Position numbers and translations under genes: made by a program | From: Mycobacterium pinniadriaticum | Lineage (GTDB): Bacteria; Actinomycetota; Actinomycetes; Mycobacteriales; Mycobacteriaceae | DNA length: 64,000 nt | Direction: 5' to 3' | Assembly: GCF_026242045.1 (NCBI RefSeq) | Contig: NZ_JAPJDO010000001.1 | Location: 310,001-374,000 of the forward strand | The notes under the pieces: model-generated | Seen by the model: the letters and a program-made list of their open reading frames with translations, nothing else | What the model was told of the DNA's origin: nothing | Database searches by the model: none | Shown: piece after piece, positions 35,794 through 45,994 of the stretch | Layout: each line of letters begins with the position of its first letter | Numbering within the stretch: the first letter of the stretch is position 1

Positions 35794-35808
35794 TGTTTCT
35801 CAGAAACA
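35794..35808. promoter_or_regulatory. 15-bp inverted repeat TGTTTCT-C-AGAAACA
   Basis: Perfect seven-base arms around one base in the AT-rich part of the gap. Size and symmetry suit a regulator site, about 270 bases before the luciferase-like gene E. No neighbouring regulator is encoded. Confidence 0.5.
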
Positions 35809-35952
35809 AATATTCGGAACTGCGACCCGAGATACATCTGCCCACCCGACGAAGAACTTTTGCTGAACTGATGCGTCTCAGGTTGCTCTCAGCTATATTT
35901 GCCGGTGTGATAGACCTACGCCAGGGGTAGCGAGGAGGCAAGGGGGAGCGTT

Positions 35953-35976
35953 GGCCCCTCCCGTACGGGAGGGGCC
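35953..35976. repeat. 24-bp perfect palindrome
   Basis: Arms GGCCCCTCCCGT and ACGGGAGGGGCC meet without a spacer. As RNA it would form a GC-rich stem but with almost no loop and no T tract, so it is not a standard terminator. Confidence 0.6.
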
Positions 35977-36079
35977 GATTGCCGTCCGGGGCCGGAGTTC
36001 CTCGGCGAAACCGTCGCCGGTGCATCTGTGGCCCTGATCGCCGCGACTGACCCGGCGGCCGCCGCCGTAGAGTCGGGCC

Positions 36080-37069
36080 ATGCGATTCGGACTGTTCATT
36101 CCCCAGGGCTGGCGACTGGATCTGGTCGGCATCCCCACTGAAAAACACTGGCAGGTAATGCGTGATCTGGCCGAGCACGCCGATGCGGGCCCCTGGGACT
36201 CGCTGTGGGTCTACGACCATTTCCACACTGTGCCGATGCCGACCGATGAGGCTACTCACGAGGCGTGGACCCTGATGGCGGCGTACGCGGCGAGCACCTC
36301 GCGGATCAAACTCGGTCAGATGTGTACCGCGATGAGCTATCGCAATCCCGTCTACCTGGCGAAGGTCGCCGCCACCACCGACGTGATCTCCGGTGGCCGG
36401 GTGCAGATGGGCATCGGCGGCGGCTGGTACGAGCACGAGTGGCGCGCCTACGGCTACGGGTTCCCCTCCGCGGGTGTGCGACTGGCCCGGTTGGACGAGG
36501 GCGTGCAGATCATGCGGGACGCCTGGCGGGACGGGAGAGTGAGCTTCGCCGGTAAGCAGTATCAGGTCGACGGTGCGATTGTTGCTCCTAAGCCGTTGCA
36601 GGAGGGCGGAATTCCACTGTGGATCGCTGGCGGAGGCGAGAAGGTGACGCTGAAGATCGCGGCGAAGTATGCGCAGTACACCAACTTCACCTCCGATCCC
36701 GAGGGGTTCGCGCACAAGTCACAGGTGCTCGCCGAGCACTGCCGCGACGCGGGCACGGACTTCGATGCCATCGTCCGCTCGGCCAACGTGAACGCGATCA
36801 TCGGCAGCTCGCCAGACGACGTCACGCAGCGGGTGCAGCGGGTCCGCGATCGGCTGGCCGGTGCCTGTGGGGATGCGGCCGCCGACGCGATGATGACGAC
36901 GGTCAGTGCCCCCGGGTCGGCGGCGGGAACACCCGAGCGGGTCGTCGAAAGCCTGACGGCGTTGCGCGACCTCGGCTGCGAGTACGTGATCTGCTACTTC
37001 CCCGAGGCCGCCTACGACCGCTCCGGCATTGAGCTGTTCGAGCGTGAGGTGATCCCCGCCCTGGCATGA
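36080..37069 (+). CDS. Luciferase-like (F420-type) oxidoreductase E
   Basis: A 329-residue LLM enzyme: MRFGLFIPQGW, SLWVYDHFHTVP, KLGQMCTAMSYRNP, SGGRVQMGIGGGWYEHEW and GIPLWIAGGGE. This pattern is typical of F420-dependent oxidoreductases of the TIGR03560 kind, from memory. It lies 94 bases ahead of the DUF35 gene, which has its own likely -10 (TACGAT, 37124-37129). Reaction unknown. Confidence 0.92.
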   Translation: MRFGLFIPQGWRLDLVGIPTEKHWQVMRDLAEHADAGPWDSLWVYDHFHTVPMPTDEATHEAWTLMAAYAASTSRIKLGQMCTAMSYRNPVYLAKVAATTDVISGGRVQMGIGGGWYEHEWRAYGYGFPSAGVRLARLDEGVQIMRDAWRDGRVSFAGKQYQVDGAIVAPKPLQEGGIPLWIAGGGEKVTLKIAAKYAQYTNFTSDPEGFAHKSQVLAEHCRDAGTDFDAIVRSANVNAIIGSSPDDVTQRVQRVRDRLAGACGDAAADAMMTTVSAPGSAAGTPERVVESLTALRDLGCEYVICYFPEAAYDRSGIELFEREVIPALA

Positions 37070-37163
37070 GAAGCGCGTGCATTCAGATGAGAATGCGGTT
37101 TCCGGCGAGCGTCAACAGTGTTGTACGATCGCCGCTACCGACTTGTCTACGGAGGATGCCGCT

Positions 37164-37583
37164 ATGCAGAAGGCCCTGGCGCCCGAGATCTCCACTTGGC
37201 CGGAGGACAACCCCCAGCTGATCGGCAGTGAATGCGCCAGCTGTTCGGCCGTGGTGTTCCCCAGTCAGGACCGTTGTCCGCATTGCAGCAAGGCCGGCAT
37301 GAGCGAGGTCAAGCTGCCCCGGCGCGGCACCCTGGTGGCCTGGACCACGCAGGGCTTCCCGCCCGGTGCGCCCTACATCGGCCCGACCGGCAAGGATTTC
37401 GTCCCGTTCGGCGTCGGCCTGGTGCAGCTCGATGACGTCGTGCGCGTCGAAGGCCGGCTCACCGAGAACGACCCGGCCAAACTGAAGTGGGGCATGGACG
37501 TCGAGCTGACCATGGTGCCGTTCGCCACCGACGCCGACGGCAACGAGGTCGTCACCTTCGCTTTCCAGCCGGTCGAGGCGTAA
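37164..37583 (+). CDS. DUF35 OB-fold/zinc-ribbon acyl-CoA-associated protein
   Basis: A 139-residue protein with an N-terminal zinc ribbon (CASC...CPHC) followed by an OB-fold (RGTLVAWTTQGF, FVPFGVGLVQLD). DUF35 proteins form complexes with Ltp-type thiolases; the DUF35 domain of ChsH2 with Ltp2 is the studied case. Ribosome site GGAGG nine bases before the ATG. The thiolase gene follows after five bases, so the two are almost certainly partners. Confidence 0.93.
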   Translation: MQKALAPEISTWPEDNPQLIGSECASCSAVVFPSQDRCPHCSKAGMSEVKLPRRGTLVAWTTQGFPPGAPYIGPTGKDFVPFGVGLVQLDDVVRVEGRLTENDPAKLKWGMDVELTMVPFATDADGNEVVTFAFQPVEA

Positions 37584-37588
37584 GAGAC

Positions 37589-38743
37589 ATGGTGCAACAA
37601 GAAAACGCTGTCGCGATCATCGGTGTCGGCCTGCACCCGTTCGGCCGGTTCGAGAAGACCGCCATGCAGATGGGGGCCGAGGCCATCGAATTGGCGCTGA
37701 AGGACGCCGGCGCGGACTGGAAGGACATCCAGTTCGGCTTCGGTGGCAGCTATGAGGTGTCGAACCCGGATGCGGTGACGCGCCTCGTCGGGCTGACCGG
37801 AATCACGTTCACCAACGTGTTCAACGCGTGCGCCACCGCGGCCAGTGCCATCCAGCAGACGGCGGACACGATCCGGCTGGGGAAGTACGACATCGGTATC
37901 GCGGTCGGCCTGGACAAGCACCCGCGCGGGGCCTTCACCGACGACCCGGCCAAACTGGCCCTGCCGCAGTGGTATGCCCAGAACGGGCAGTTCGTCACCA
38001 CCAAGTTCTTCGGCATCAAGGCCAATCGCTACATCCACGATCACGGCATCTCCGAGGAGACCCTGGCGCGGGTGGCGAACAAGAACTTCCGCAACGGTGT
38101 CCTCAACCCGAATGCGTTCCGCCGCAAGGAGATCTCCATTGAGGAGATCATGGCTTCGCCGGTGCTGAACTATCCGCTGCGGCAGTACATGTTCTGCGCC
38201 CCCGACGAGGGGGCGGCCGCGGTGATCATGTGTCGCGCCGACATCGCCAACCGTTTCACCGACAAGCCGGTCTATGTGCGGGCCAGTGAGATTCGCACCC
38301 GAACCTTCGGCGCCTACGAGGTGCACGGTACCTCGGCACCGCTCGACGAAGACGTGTCGCCGACCGTGTACGCCGCCAAGGCGGCTTATGAGGCGGCCGG
38401 AATCGGGCCCGAGGATGTCGACATCGCCCAGCTCCAGGACACCGACGCCGGCGCCGAGATCATCCACATGGCTGAGACCGGTCTGTGCGCCGACGGTGAG
38501 CAGGAGAAGCTGCTGGCCGACGGTGCCACCGAGATCCACGGCTCGCTGCCGATCAACACCGATGGCGGGCTGATCGCCAACGGGGAGCCGATCGGGGCGT
38601 CGGGTCTGCGTCAGATGCACGAACTGGTGCGTCAGCTGCGCGGCGAAGCCGGCGAGCGCCAGGTGCCGGGCAATCCCCGGATCGGGCTGGCCCAGGTCTA
38701 CGGGGCGCCCGGAACCGCCTCGGCGACAATACTTTCGTTGTAG
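37589..38743 (+). CDS. Thiolase-like lipid-transfer protein (Ltp2/SCP2-type), second copy
   Basis: A 384-residue paralogue of the protein at 1727-2872, with the same NACATAAS, QLQDTDAGAEI, GGLIANGEPIGASGLRQ and QVYGAPGTA blocks and a run of 40 identical residues. In contrast to that copy it directly follows a DUF35 gene. Likely an aldolase or thiolase acting on a CoA thioester. The closeness of the copies suggests a recent duplication or a shared DUF35 partner. Confidence 0.92.
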   Translation: MVQQENAVAIIGVGLHPFGRFEKTAMQMGAEAIELALKDAGADWKDIQFGFGGSYEVSNPDAVTRLVGLTGITFTNVFNACATAASAIQQTADTIRLGKYDIGIAVGLDKHPRGAFTDDPAKLALPQWYAQNGQFVTTKFFGIKANRYIHDHGISEETLARVANKNFRNGVLNPNAFRRKEISIEEIMASPVLNYPLRQYMFCAPDEGAAAVIMCRADIANRFTDKPVYVRASEIRTRTFGAYEVHGTSAPLDEDVSPTVYAAKAAYEAAGIGPEDVDIAQLQDTDAGAEIIHMAETGLCADGEQEKLLADGATEIHGSLPINTDGGLIANGEPIGASGLRQMHELVRQLRGEAGERQVPGNPRIGLAQVYGAPGTASATILSL

Positions 38744-38752
38744 CTCGGCGCG

Positions 38753-40510
38753 TTAGACGTTGGTCTGCTGGCCGAAGAATCCCTCGACGGCCTGTAGCAG
38801 CACGAGCACCTCGATCAACGCCGCCGTGGTGACCAGCCCGGCGTTGGCGGCGATCGGGAGGCCGATCGCGTTGATCAGGCCGTTGATCACATCGCCGCTG
38901 ATCGCCTGCTGAATGCCGTCCAGGAACAGGGTCGCATCATAGGCGGGCAAGACGGTGACGATCGCGTTGACGATATCGGCCGTCGGCAGCAGGGCCGCGT
39001 ACAGCGACGCGGCGGCGTTGGAGATGAACAGGGCGGTGTCGGTGATCACCGTCTGCAGTGCCGTGATGATGCTGGCCGGGGTAGGCGGCGGTGCTAGCGA
39101 GCTCGGCTCGGGGAGCTTCAGCGACGCGAGCTCCTGCCACATCACCCCGCCGGGACTGACGTCGGCGACGAAGTCCTTGATGCCCTGCTCGACGCCGGCA
39201 AAGAACAGGTTGGCCACCTCGCCCCAGTTGACGTCGGGGATGATCCCGAAGGTCGTCTGCTGGTTGGCGAAACCCTCATTGGACCAGCCATATTGGGGGT
39301 CACCGTAGCCGAGGTTGACGATCACCTTCAGGGCGGGCTGCAGCAGGTCCGCCAACGGAGTGCCGATGACAGGAAGCAGTCGCAGCGGCTCCAGCAGCGG
39401 CAGGTTCTGGGTGGGGATGATGTAGTAGTGCTGGGTCGCCGACGTGGTCGGCAGGGCGATGGCCGAATCGACCTGTTCCTGCGTGAGGTCGGCGTACTTG
39501 GTGTGCACGAAGATGATGCCCAGTCCGGCGTTGAGCACCGACAGAATATTGAGCGGGTAGCGCGGGAAGTCGGCAAACCCGTCGTATTCCTGCGTGTAAT
39601 TCGTTGTCGGGAACAGATTTTCGGGCGTGGCGCCGTAGAAATTGAGACCGAGGCTCGGCAGTTGCAGCCCGGGGAAGCGAGACAATAAGCCCCCGTTGGG
39701 GTTCATCTCGTTGCCCACCAGGACGAATTCGACCGGTGTGTCCGCCGGGAGCTGACTCATGATCAGCGAGGAGATGATGGCGCTCTGCGAATAGCCGAAC
39801 ACCGTGGCGGTATTGCCGGCGGCGACCTGTTCGGCGATCGCCGCCGCGAGAATCTGAAGCCCCTGATCGACCGACACGTTCAGCGGCAGGCTCTTGACCC
39901 CGGTGATCGGATACAGCCCCTCGGGAGTGTCCAGCTGGAAGGGGACCGTTCCGGCCGGGCTGTTGGGTGCGACGTAGAGGTTGAACACATCCTGGATGTA
40001 GGTGGGCGACGGGATCGGGACGCCGCTGGGTCCCATGATCAACGCCGTGTTCTGCGCGGCCAGCGCCTGCACCGAGGCTTCCGGCACCAACGAGGCCGCC
40101 GCGGCGGGCCGAGCCGAGACACCGGTGTCGCGGCGGCTGTAGGCCAGTGCCGCCAACTCCAGCGGTGATTCGGCGGGCACCGCGGGGGTCTCCGGCTCCG
40201 ACGGTTCGGCTGCGGCCGCCGGGGTGGACGCCACCTTGGTCAGCGTGCCCACCGTCGACTGGGCCCGCACCGTACTGGTGGGGCGCGACCGCCCCGACGC
40301 CGCCACGGCTCCCGGGGCGGTGTGCTTGGCCGGACCACCGGCGGAGGTGGAGTCACCGGACGCCGAGCGGGCGGAGCCGGCATGCGCCGACGAGCCGCCC
40401 GAACCGGAACTGTCGGCCCAGGCCACCGCCGCGCCGTTGAACGCCGCGGCGCCCACTCCCAGCGCAAGCGCCAACCCGCCAACCCGACCGATGAAACCTG
40501 CTGCGCTCAC
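38753..40510 (-). CDS. Secreted PE-PPE domain alpha/beta hydrolase
   Basis: A 585-residue exported protein. The signal peptide (GLALALGVGAAAFNG... ending in AVAWA) is followed by a low-complexity Ser/Ala/Pro-rich segment of about 100 residues and then a PE-PPE (PF08237-type) serine hydrolase domain with nucleophile elbow GYSQS, and a hydrophobic Ala-rich C-terminus. It lacks PE or PPE N-terminal domains, so export is probably by Sec. The GTG at 40510 is preferred because AAGGGG lies just upstream and the signal peptide starts correctly; a TTG seven codons earlier is weaker. Probably an esterase or lipase of the cell envelope. Confidence 0.88.
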   Translation of the reverse strand: MSAAGFIGRVGGLALALGVGAAAFNGAAVAWADSSGSGGSSAHAGSARSASGDSTSAGGPAKHTAPGAVAASGRSRPTSTVRAQSTVGTLTKVASTPAAAAEPSEPETPAVPAESPLELAALAYSRRDTGVSARPAAAASLVPEASVQALAAQNTALIMGPSGVPIPSPTYIQDVFNLYVAPNSPAGTVPFQLDTPEGLYPITGVKSLPLNVSVDQGLQILAAAIAEQVAAGNTATVFGYSQSAIISSLIMSQLPADTPVEFVLVGNEMNPNGGLLSRFPGLQLPSLGLNFYGATPENLFPTTNYTQEYDGFADFPRYPLNILSVLNAGLGIIFVHTKYADLTQEQVDSAIALPTTSATQHYYIIPTQNLPLLEPLRLLPVIGTPLADLLQPALKVIVNLGYGDPQYGWSNEGFANQQTTFGIIPDVNWGEVANLFFAGVEQGIKDFVADVSPGGVMWQELASLKLPEPSSLAPPPTPASIITALQTVITDTALFISNAAASLYAALLPTADIVNAIVTVLPAYDATLFLDGIQQAISGDVINGLINAIGLPIAANAGLVTTAALIEVLVLLQAVEGFFGQQTNV

Positions 40511-40705
40511 GAACGCCCCTTGTGTCGACAACCACGTGCTGTGGCGAAGACTAGTGTTTCCTCACCACGTTCGCTGTCAGTTGCCCCGGTGTTGCTTCCG
40601 GTGTTGGTTCTGATCTCGATTTTCGGTCGATTTCAGGTCGACGGCGCTCACCGGAACCGAGGATGAGCTTTTGCTGCCCGATCGTTTCGGCAACCTTTGG
40701 CGAGG

Positions 40706-42355
40706 TCAGATGGCGGGGCCGAGCAGGTCGTCGGCATCTTTGATGACGTAGCCGTAGCCCTGTTCGGCCAGGAACCGCTGCCGGTGTGCGGCGTACTCGG
40801 CGTCGAGGCTGTCACGGGAGACCACCGAATAGAACACCGCGCCGCCGCCGTCGTGTTTGGGCCGAAGTAGCCGGCCCAGCCGCTGTGCCTCTTCCTGGCG
40901 CGAACCGAATGTTCCCGAAACCTGCACCGCCACTGAGGCTTCCGGTAGGTCGATGGAGAAGTTCGCCACCTTGGAGACCACCAGCGTCTTCACCTCGCCG
41001 CTGCGGAACGCATCGAAAAGCGCCTCACGCTCGGCGTTCTTGGTCGAGCCCTGTATCACCGGCGCATTCAGTTCGGCGCCGAGTTCGTCGAGTTGGTCGA
41101 GATAGGCGCCGATCACCAGCGTCGGCTCGTCGGGGTGTTTGGCCAGAATCGATTTGACCACCGCGATCTTCGAGTGCGCGGTCGAGCACAACCGGTAGCG
41201 CTCTTCGGGTTCGGCGACCGCGTAGAGCATCCGCTCGTTGTCGGTCATCGTGACGCGGACCTCGATGCACTCCGCGGGCGCGATCCAGCCCTGTGCCTCG
41301 ATGTCCTTCCACGGCGCGTCGTACCGCTTGGGGCCGATCAGACTGAACACGTCACCCTCGCGGCCGTCCTCGCGGATCAGCGTCGCGGTGAGTCCGAGCC
41401 GCCGACGCGACTGCAGGTCGGCCGTCATCCGGAACACCGGTGCGGGCAGCAGGTGTACCTCGTCGTAGATGATCAGTCCCCAATCCCGGCTGTCGAACAG
41501 TTCCAGATGCCGGTACTCACCCTTGGTGCGCCGGGTGATCACCTGGTAGGTGGCGATGGTGACCGGCCGAATCTCCTTGCGCTCGCCGGAATACTCGCCG
41601 ATCTCGTCCTCGGTCAGCGATGTCCGCGCGATCAGTTCGCGCTTCCACTGCCGGCCCGCGACGGTGTTGGTGACCAGGATCAGCGTCGTCGCCCCGGCCT
41701 TGGCCATCGCGGCCGCGCCCACCAGCGTCTTGCCCGCCCCACACGGCAGCACGACCACACCCGAGCCGCCGTCCCAGAACGAGTCGGCGGCCATCTGCTG
41801 ATAGTCGCGTAGCTGCCAGCCGTCCTGAGCCAGCTCGATCGGGTGGGCCTCGCCGTTGACGTAGCCGGCCAGGTCCTCGGCCGGCCAGCCGATCTTCAGC
41901 AGCATCTGCTTGACCCGGCCGCGCTCGCTGGGATGGACGATGACGGTGTCATCGTCGATGCGTGCCCCCAGCATCGGGGCGATCTTCTTGTTGCGCAGCA
42001 CCTCTTCGAGCACCGCCCGGTCGAGGCTCACCAGGACCAGGCCGTGCACCGGACTCTTGACCAGCTGCAGCCGGCCGTAGCGGGCCATCGTGTCGACGAT
42101 GTCGACCAGCAGCGGCTGCGGCACCGCATAACGCGAGAAGCTGACCAGCGCATCGACCACCTGTTCGGCGTCGTGACCTGCGGCGCGGGCGTTCCACAAC
42201 GCCAGCGGAGTGATCCGGTAGGTGTGGATGTGCTCCGGTGCGCGTTCCAGCTCGGCGAATGGTGCGATCGCCGCCCTGGCCGCGCCGGCCAGCTCGTGGT
42301 CGACCTCGAGCAGCACGGTCTTGTCGGATTGGACGATCAGCGGGCCGTCTGTCAT
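40706..42355 (-). CDS. ercc3: XPB/ERCC3-type DNA helicase
   Basis: A 549-residue superfamily 2 helicase, orthologue of Rv0861c. The N-terminal damage-recognition region is followed by Walker A PCGAGKTLVGA (near residue 205), the DEVH box in IIYDEVHLL (near 298), and the C-terminal helicase motif EEAQRLGRLLRPK. Bacterial XPB unwinds DNA 3' to 5', likely in repair. The helicase-associated gene lies just upstream on the same strand. Confidence 0.97.
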   Translation of the reverse strand: MTDGPLIVQSDKTVLLEVDHELAGAARAAIAPFAELERAPEHIHTYRITPLALWNARAAGHDAEQVVDALVSFSRYAVPQPLLVDIVDTMARYGRLQLVKSPVHGLVLVSLDRAVLEEVLRNKKIAPMLGARIDDDTVIVHPSERGRVKQMLLKIGWPAEDLAGYVNGEAHPIELAQDGWQLRDYQQMAADSFWDGGSGVVVLPCGAGKTLVGAAAMAKAGATTLILVTNTVAGRQWKRELIARTSLTEDEIGEYSGERKEIRPVTIATYQVITRRTKGEYRHLELFDSRDWGLIIYDEVHLLPAPVFRMTADLQSRRRLGLTATLIREDGREGDVFSLIGPKRYDAPWKDIEAQGWIAPAECIEVRVTMTDNERMLYAVAEPEERYRLCSTAHSKIAVVKSILAKHPDEPTLVIGAYLDQLDELGAELNAPVIQGSTKNAEREALFDAFRSGEVKTLVVSKVANFSIDLPEASVAVQVSGTFGSRQEEAQRLGRLLRPKHDGGGAVFYSVVSRDSLDAEYAAHRQRFLAEQGYGYVIKDADDLLGPAI

Positions 42356-42439
42356 GCGCCGCTCCTCCTCATCGCTGCGCTCTGCATCGTCGCCGGCGGT
42401 CGGTCACGTGTCTACCTGCCAAAAGCTCATAACCGCCCA

Positions 42440-44770
42440 TTATCCAGCGTCGGCCGACATCACCGATGTCACGCGGTGCACGGCGAACTCGCGCGGGCGG
42501 CCCTGAGTGGGGTCCCAGGCCAGCAGCTGACCACCGCTCACCGTGAGCGGGCGCACCACCCGCTGGCTGGCCACACCGGCGGCGTCGACGTAGCCGATCA
42601 CCACATCCTTGTGCTCGACGGCCGCCTGCTGCAGCAGCGCCATCGATACCGCCGGGTCCAGCCGGACGTTGGCGAACGGGGTGGAGGAATCCACCCGGCG
42701 CAGCATCGCGACCACGGACGCCAGTGTCTCCGCACTCGGCTTGGGCAGCGCGCGGAACAACCGGCGGTGTTGGGGGGTCGACACCCGTGCGCCGCGCTGA
42801 CGAAGGTCGACGATTGCGCCAGAGGAATCCTCGGCGGCCGGGGCGAACCCGGCCGCCCGCAACGCGGCGAGCAGCTCGCCGATCGGCGCCTGCGATACGG
42901 CCACCGTCGGAGCCAGCAGCCGCACCTCGAAGTGTCCCAGCGCCGGAGCCGCCACCGCGTGGGCCAGCAGGGTCGGATCCTCGCACCGAAGGAATGACGA
43001 CGCCATGCCGACGCGCAGCTGACCGTGCCGTCGGGCGACATCGTTGATCAGATACGTCAAGCCCTGGGGGACAGTGGTTTTCGAATGGCGTTCGAAGAAG
43101 GCGTGGAGCGCTCCCGCCGTCCGTCCGGTGTCCAGCGCATGCCGGATCGACGCCTCGCTGACCCGGTACACCATCGCGGCGCCAGCCGATTCCACCGCGG
43201 CCACCGCCGCGAGTTCATCGGCCAGGTCGCGTTGCAGGGGCCCCGGGACCACCACGGTCAGGTCGGCCTGGACCAGGAAATGGTCGATCGGTGGGGGCAG
43301 GACGTTGTCCATCGCCTCGATGGCGGCATCCTCGTCACCGGTCAGCAGTACCCGAGCCGGGGTGGTAGCCGCGCCCCGGCCGACCAGGCCCAGCGTGTGC
43401 GCCTCGTCGAGCAGGTGCCCGACCGGTTCGGGCTGCAGCCGCGCCGCCCACCGGGGGCGGCGCCAGATCAGGGCCCGTGAGGCCCGCAGCGCATCCACGC
43501 CGGAGCCGGGCGGCAGGTCTGCCAACAGGTCCAGCAACAGCCGCCGATCCAGTGGAGCCGCGGTCGAGTACAGCGAATCAGACAGTGCTGCATAGGGTTT
43601 GCCGTCAGGTCCGCGGCTGCCGATCAGGCCGGGGCGGGACGGTAATTCCAGCCAGGTGGTGGCGAGTAAATACCAGCGGGCCGCAGTCGGTGTCTCCAGG
43701 AAGCGATCCGCGGCCACCGTGGGCGTCCAGTACGGACCGGACCCATCCGATGGCTCCGGCTCGGGTGATCCGCTGGCGATCAGACCGGCCGCCGAGCTGA
43801 GCTCGAGGACCAGCCCGAGGCGTTGTTCGTCGATCCCGGTGAGCTTGCTGAGCCGCTTGGCCTCCCGAACCCCCAACCCGCCGCTGCGCAGCTCGGGAAC
43901 GGGTGCCGCGGAAAGGCTTTCGATCACCAGCTCGATCTCACGAATCAGGTCCAGCAGGGCCCCGGCCGCGGCGGCGTCGACGTCGGAGACGGTGGTGGTG
44001 CCGGCCACCGGGTCCGGCTCGGTCAAGTGCACCGGGCCGGGCTCTTCGCCACGAAGCACCTGACCTACCTGGCGCGGCAAGATCACGGTCTCGGCGTCGA
44101 GCTGTCGCAGCAGACCTGCCACCAGCAGCCGGGGCACCGGTCGGTCGGTGGGTGCGCCCGGTGCGGCATCGCGGGTGCGGCCCACCGGCGAACCCGTCAA
44201 CAGCCGCTCCAGCAACTCCAGTTGGGGTTCGTCCAGCGCGTCGATGGCCGCCGCGATCTCGGCGCCGGACCGTGAGGAGTCCTCCAGGATGGCTTGCCCG
44301 GGGTACCACGGCAGCCCGGCGGCGGCCTCGGCTGACACCCGAACCGCGGTATCGCCCCATACCAGGGCTCGTTGGGATAGATCGTCCAACGCGACCGACA
44401 CCGCCTGCCCGTCGGCACGGTCCCCGATCAGCGCGATCAGCTTGGCAACGGGGACGGCGGCGGCCTCGGCATGCAGCACCAACAGCGCATCCAGGATCGC
44501 AAGCCGCAGGAAGTCCAGCTCGTCGGTGGCGGCCTTGACCGACTGGCGCGCCACCGCGCGGGCCGCCAGGGCCGCGATGCTGCCGGGTGCGGGTTGGGCG
44601 AGATCCGGCCGGAGTTCCAAGAGGCGGATCAGCCGGTCGTCGGGCAGATCCGCCAGCCAGGCGCCCAGCGGAACACCTTGGGCCGTTTCCCGGGTCGCAT
44701 CGCTCCTGCCCGCCGGTGCTGATCCCCGGGTCGCTTCGCTCCTGCCCGCCGGGCCGGACTGTTCAGTCAT
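42440..44770 (-). CDS. Helicase-associated protein (Rv0862c family)
   Basis: A 776-residue protein with an XPB/Ssl2-like helicase-associated N-terminal domain, conserved next to ercc3 in mycobacteria. Leu-rich, mainly helical sequence ([19 protein letters not shown] near the start) and a C-terminal WYL-like beta region ([20 protein letters not shown]). No helicase motifs of its own are seen. ATG at 44770. Residues about 5-28 are Arg/Ser/Ala/Gly repeats encoded by two copies of the dispersed GAGCGAAGCGAC element, an apparent lineage-specific extension. Likely a partner of XPB in DNA repair. Confidence 0.9.
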   Translation of the reverse strand: MTEQSGPAGRSEATRGSAPAGRSDATRETAQGVPLGAWLADLPDDRLIRLLELRPDLAQPAPGSIAALAARAVARQSVKAATDELDFLRLAILDALLVLHAEAAAVPVAKLIALIGDRADGQAVSVALDDLSQRALVWGDTAVRVSAEAAAGLPWYPGQAILEDSSRSGAEIAAAIDALDEPQLELLERLLTGSPVGRTRDAAPGAPTDRPVPRLLVAGLLRQLDAETVILPRQVGQVLRGEEPGPVHLTEPDPVAGTTTVSDVDAAAAGALLDLIREIELVIESLSAAPVPELRSGGLGVREAKRLSKLTGIDEQRLGLVLELSSAAGLIASGSPEPEPSDGSGPYWTPTVAADRFLETPTAARWYLLATTWLELPSRPGLIGSRGPDGKPYAALSDSLYSTAAPLDRRLLLDLLADLPPGSGVDALRASRALIWRRPRWAARLQPEPVGHLLDEAHTLGLVGRGAATTPARVLLTGDEDAAIEAMDNVLPPPIDHFLVQADLTVVVPGPLQRDLADELAAVAAVESAGAAMVYRVSEASIRHALDTGRTAGALHAFFERHSKTTVPQGLTYLINDVARRHGQLRVGMASSFLRCEDPTLLAHAVAAPALGHFEVRLLAPTVAVSQAPIGELLAALRAAGFAPAAEDSSGAIVDLRQRGARVSTPQHRRLFRALPKPSAETLASVVAMLRRVDSSTPFANVRLDPAVSMALLQQAAVEHKDVVIGYVDAAGVASQRVVRPLTVSGGQLLAWDPTQGRPREFAVHRVTSVMSADAG
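44691..44753 (-). repeat. Two dispersed GAGCGAAGCGAC repeats in a coding start
   Basis: Two units separated by about eight bases, one with core GGCAGGAGCGATGCGAC and the other GGCAGGAGCGAAGCGAC (read on the minus strand). They encode the [20 protein letters not shown] repeats at the N-terminus of the helicase-associated protein. Confidence 0.8.
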
Positions 44771-44835
44771 TGTTGACCAGCGTAAAACAGCCGCCTGTGT
44801 GCACAAGCTGGCCGCAAGAGTGTCAGAATGTTGCC

Positions 44836-45018
44836 GTGGCTGAGAAGAAGACCAGGTATGTCGACAATGGGTGGCCGACGAGCGACCCCGATGACCACGC
44901 CGTGAGCGAGCTGGCCGCCGATCGGGTGGGCGCGCTCTCTCCGTTCGGTGACATCACGTTCCCGCTGCCCGCCTCGGACCTGCCGTATCTGCACCCGGTC
45001 ACCGTCGTCAACAAGTAA
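44836..45018 (+). CDS. Small conserved protein (Rv0863 family)
   Basis: A 60-residue acidic protein ([36 protein letters not shown]), conserved in this position in mycobacteria. GTG start; no strong ribosome site. It precedes moaC2 by two bases and is probably co-transcribed with the molybdopterin genes. Function unknown. Confidence 0.8.
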   Translation: MAEKKTRYVDNGWPTSDPDDHAVSELAADRVGALSPFGDITFPLPASDLPYLHPVTVVNK

Positions 45019-45020
45019 CG

Positions 45021-45509
45021 GTGACCAGCGGACCGCAGCCTCGGCTCTCGCACCTCGACGAGCACGGGGCGGCGCGCATGGTCGACGTCACGGAAAAGGC
45101 CGCCACCACCCGCACCGCGTTGGCTGCCGGAACCGTCCGCACCACTGCCGAGGTGGTCGCACTCATCGCCTCCGGCGGTCTGCCCAAGGGGGACGCGCTG
45201 GCGACCGCGCGGGTGGCCGGAATCCTGGCCGCCAAACGCACCAGTGACCTGATCCCGCTGTGCCATCACCTCGCTCTGACCGGGGTGGACATCGAGTTTG
45301 CGATCGGGGAGTCCGAGGTGGGCGTGACCGCGTCGGTGCGGACCACGGACCGCACCGGCGTCGAGATGGAGGCGTTGACCGCGGTCAGTGTGGCGGCCCT
45401 GACCGTCTACGACATGATCAAGGCCGTCGACCCCGCGGCCCGCCTCGACGACATTCGGGTGGTGCGCAAGGAGGGCGGCAAGACCGGCTTGTGGGTGCGC
45501 CCGACGTGA
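45021..45509 (+). CDS. moaC2: Cyclic pyranopterin monophosphate synthase
   Basis: A 162-residue MoaC, second step of molybdenum cofactor synthesis. [41 protein letters not shown] and the catalytic KEGGKTG near the C-terminus are intact. GTG start two bases after the small upstream gene; its stop overlaps the mog start (GTGA). Same order as Rv0864-Rv0866. Confidence 0.96.
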   Translation: MTSGPQPRLSHLDEHGAARMVDVTEKAATTRTALAAGTVRTTAEVVALIASGGLPKGDALATARVAGILAAKRTSDLIPLCHHLALTGVDIEFAIGESEVGVTASVRTTDRTGVEMEALTAVSVAALTVYDMIKAVDPAARLDDIRVVRKEGGKTGLWVRPT

Positions 45510-45994
45510 ACGACGCTGGCCGGTCCGCGCGGGTTGTGATCGCCTCCACCAGGGCCGCGACCGGTGTCTACGAAGACCGGTGCGGGCCCATCGTCGTCGC
45601 CTGGCTGGCCCAGCGTGGGTTCGCCGTCCCCGACCCGATCGTGGTGGTCGACGGCAGCGCGGTGGGTGACGCGCTGCGTGCGGCGATCGACGCCGGGGCC
45701 GAGGTCGTGATCACCTCCGGCGGAACTGGCATATCGCCGACCGACGCCACGCCGGAGTCCACGCTCAGTGTCTTGGACTATCAGATCCCGGGGCTGGCCG
45801 ACGCCATCCGCCGCTCAGGGCTACCGAAGGTGCCGACATCGGTGCTGTCCCGCGGGGTCTGCGGAGTCGCTGGGCGCACGCTGGTGGTGAACCTGCCCGG
45901 ATCACCGGGTGGGGTACGCGACGGCTTGTCGGTGCTCGCCGACGTTCTCGACCATGCGCTCGACCAACTGGCCGGAGGAGACCACCGCTCATGA
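45506..45994 (+). CDS. mog: Molybdopterin adenylyltransferase (Mog/MoaB-type)
   Basis: A 162-residue MogA/MoaB-fold protein that adenylates molybdopterin before molybdenum insertion. [16 protein letters not shown] and [13 protein letters not shown] are the binding motifs. The GTG overlaps moaC2 and its TGA overlaps the moaE2 start (ATGA), a tightly coupled operon. Orthologue of Rv0865. Confidence 0.95.
   Translation: MNDAGRSARVVIASTRAATGVYEDRCGPIVVAWLAQRGFAVPDPIVVVDGSAVGDALRAAIDAGAEVVITSGGTGISPTDATPESTLSVLDYQIPGLADAIRRSGLPKVPTSVLSRGVCGVAGRTLVVNLPGSPGGVRDGLSVLADVLDHALDQLAGGDHRS

Larger units (their letters stand above)
35506..36079. other. Gene-free region with inverted repeats
   Basis: 574 bases with no convincing coding sequence on either strand. 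The stretch 35770-35905 is markedly AT-richer than its surroundings and contains TGTTTCT-C-AGAAACA at 35794-35808. A perfect 24-base palindrome lies at 35953-35976. It could hold a promoter and long leader for the next gene, a small RNA, or decayed DNA. Confidence 0.55.
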
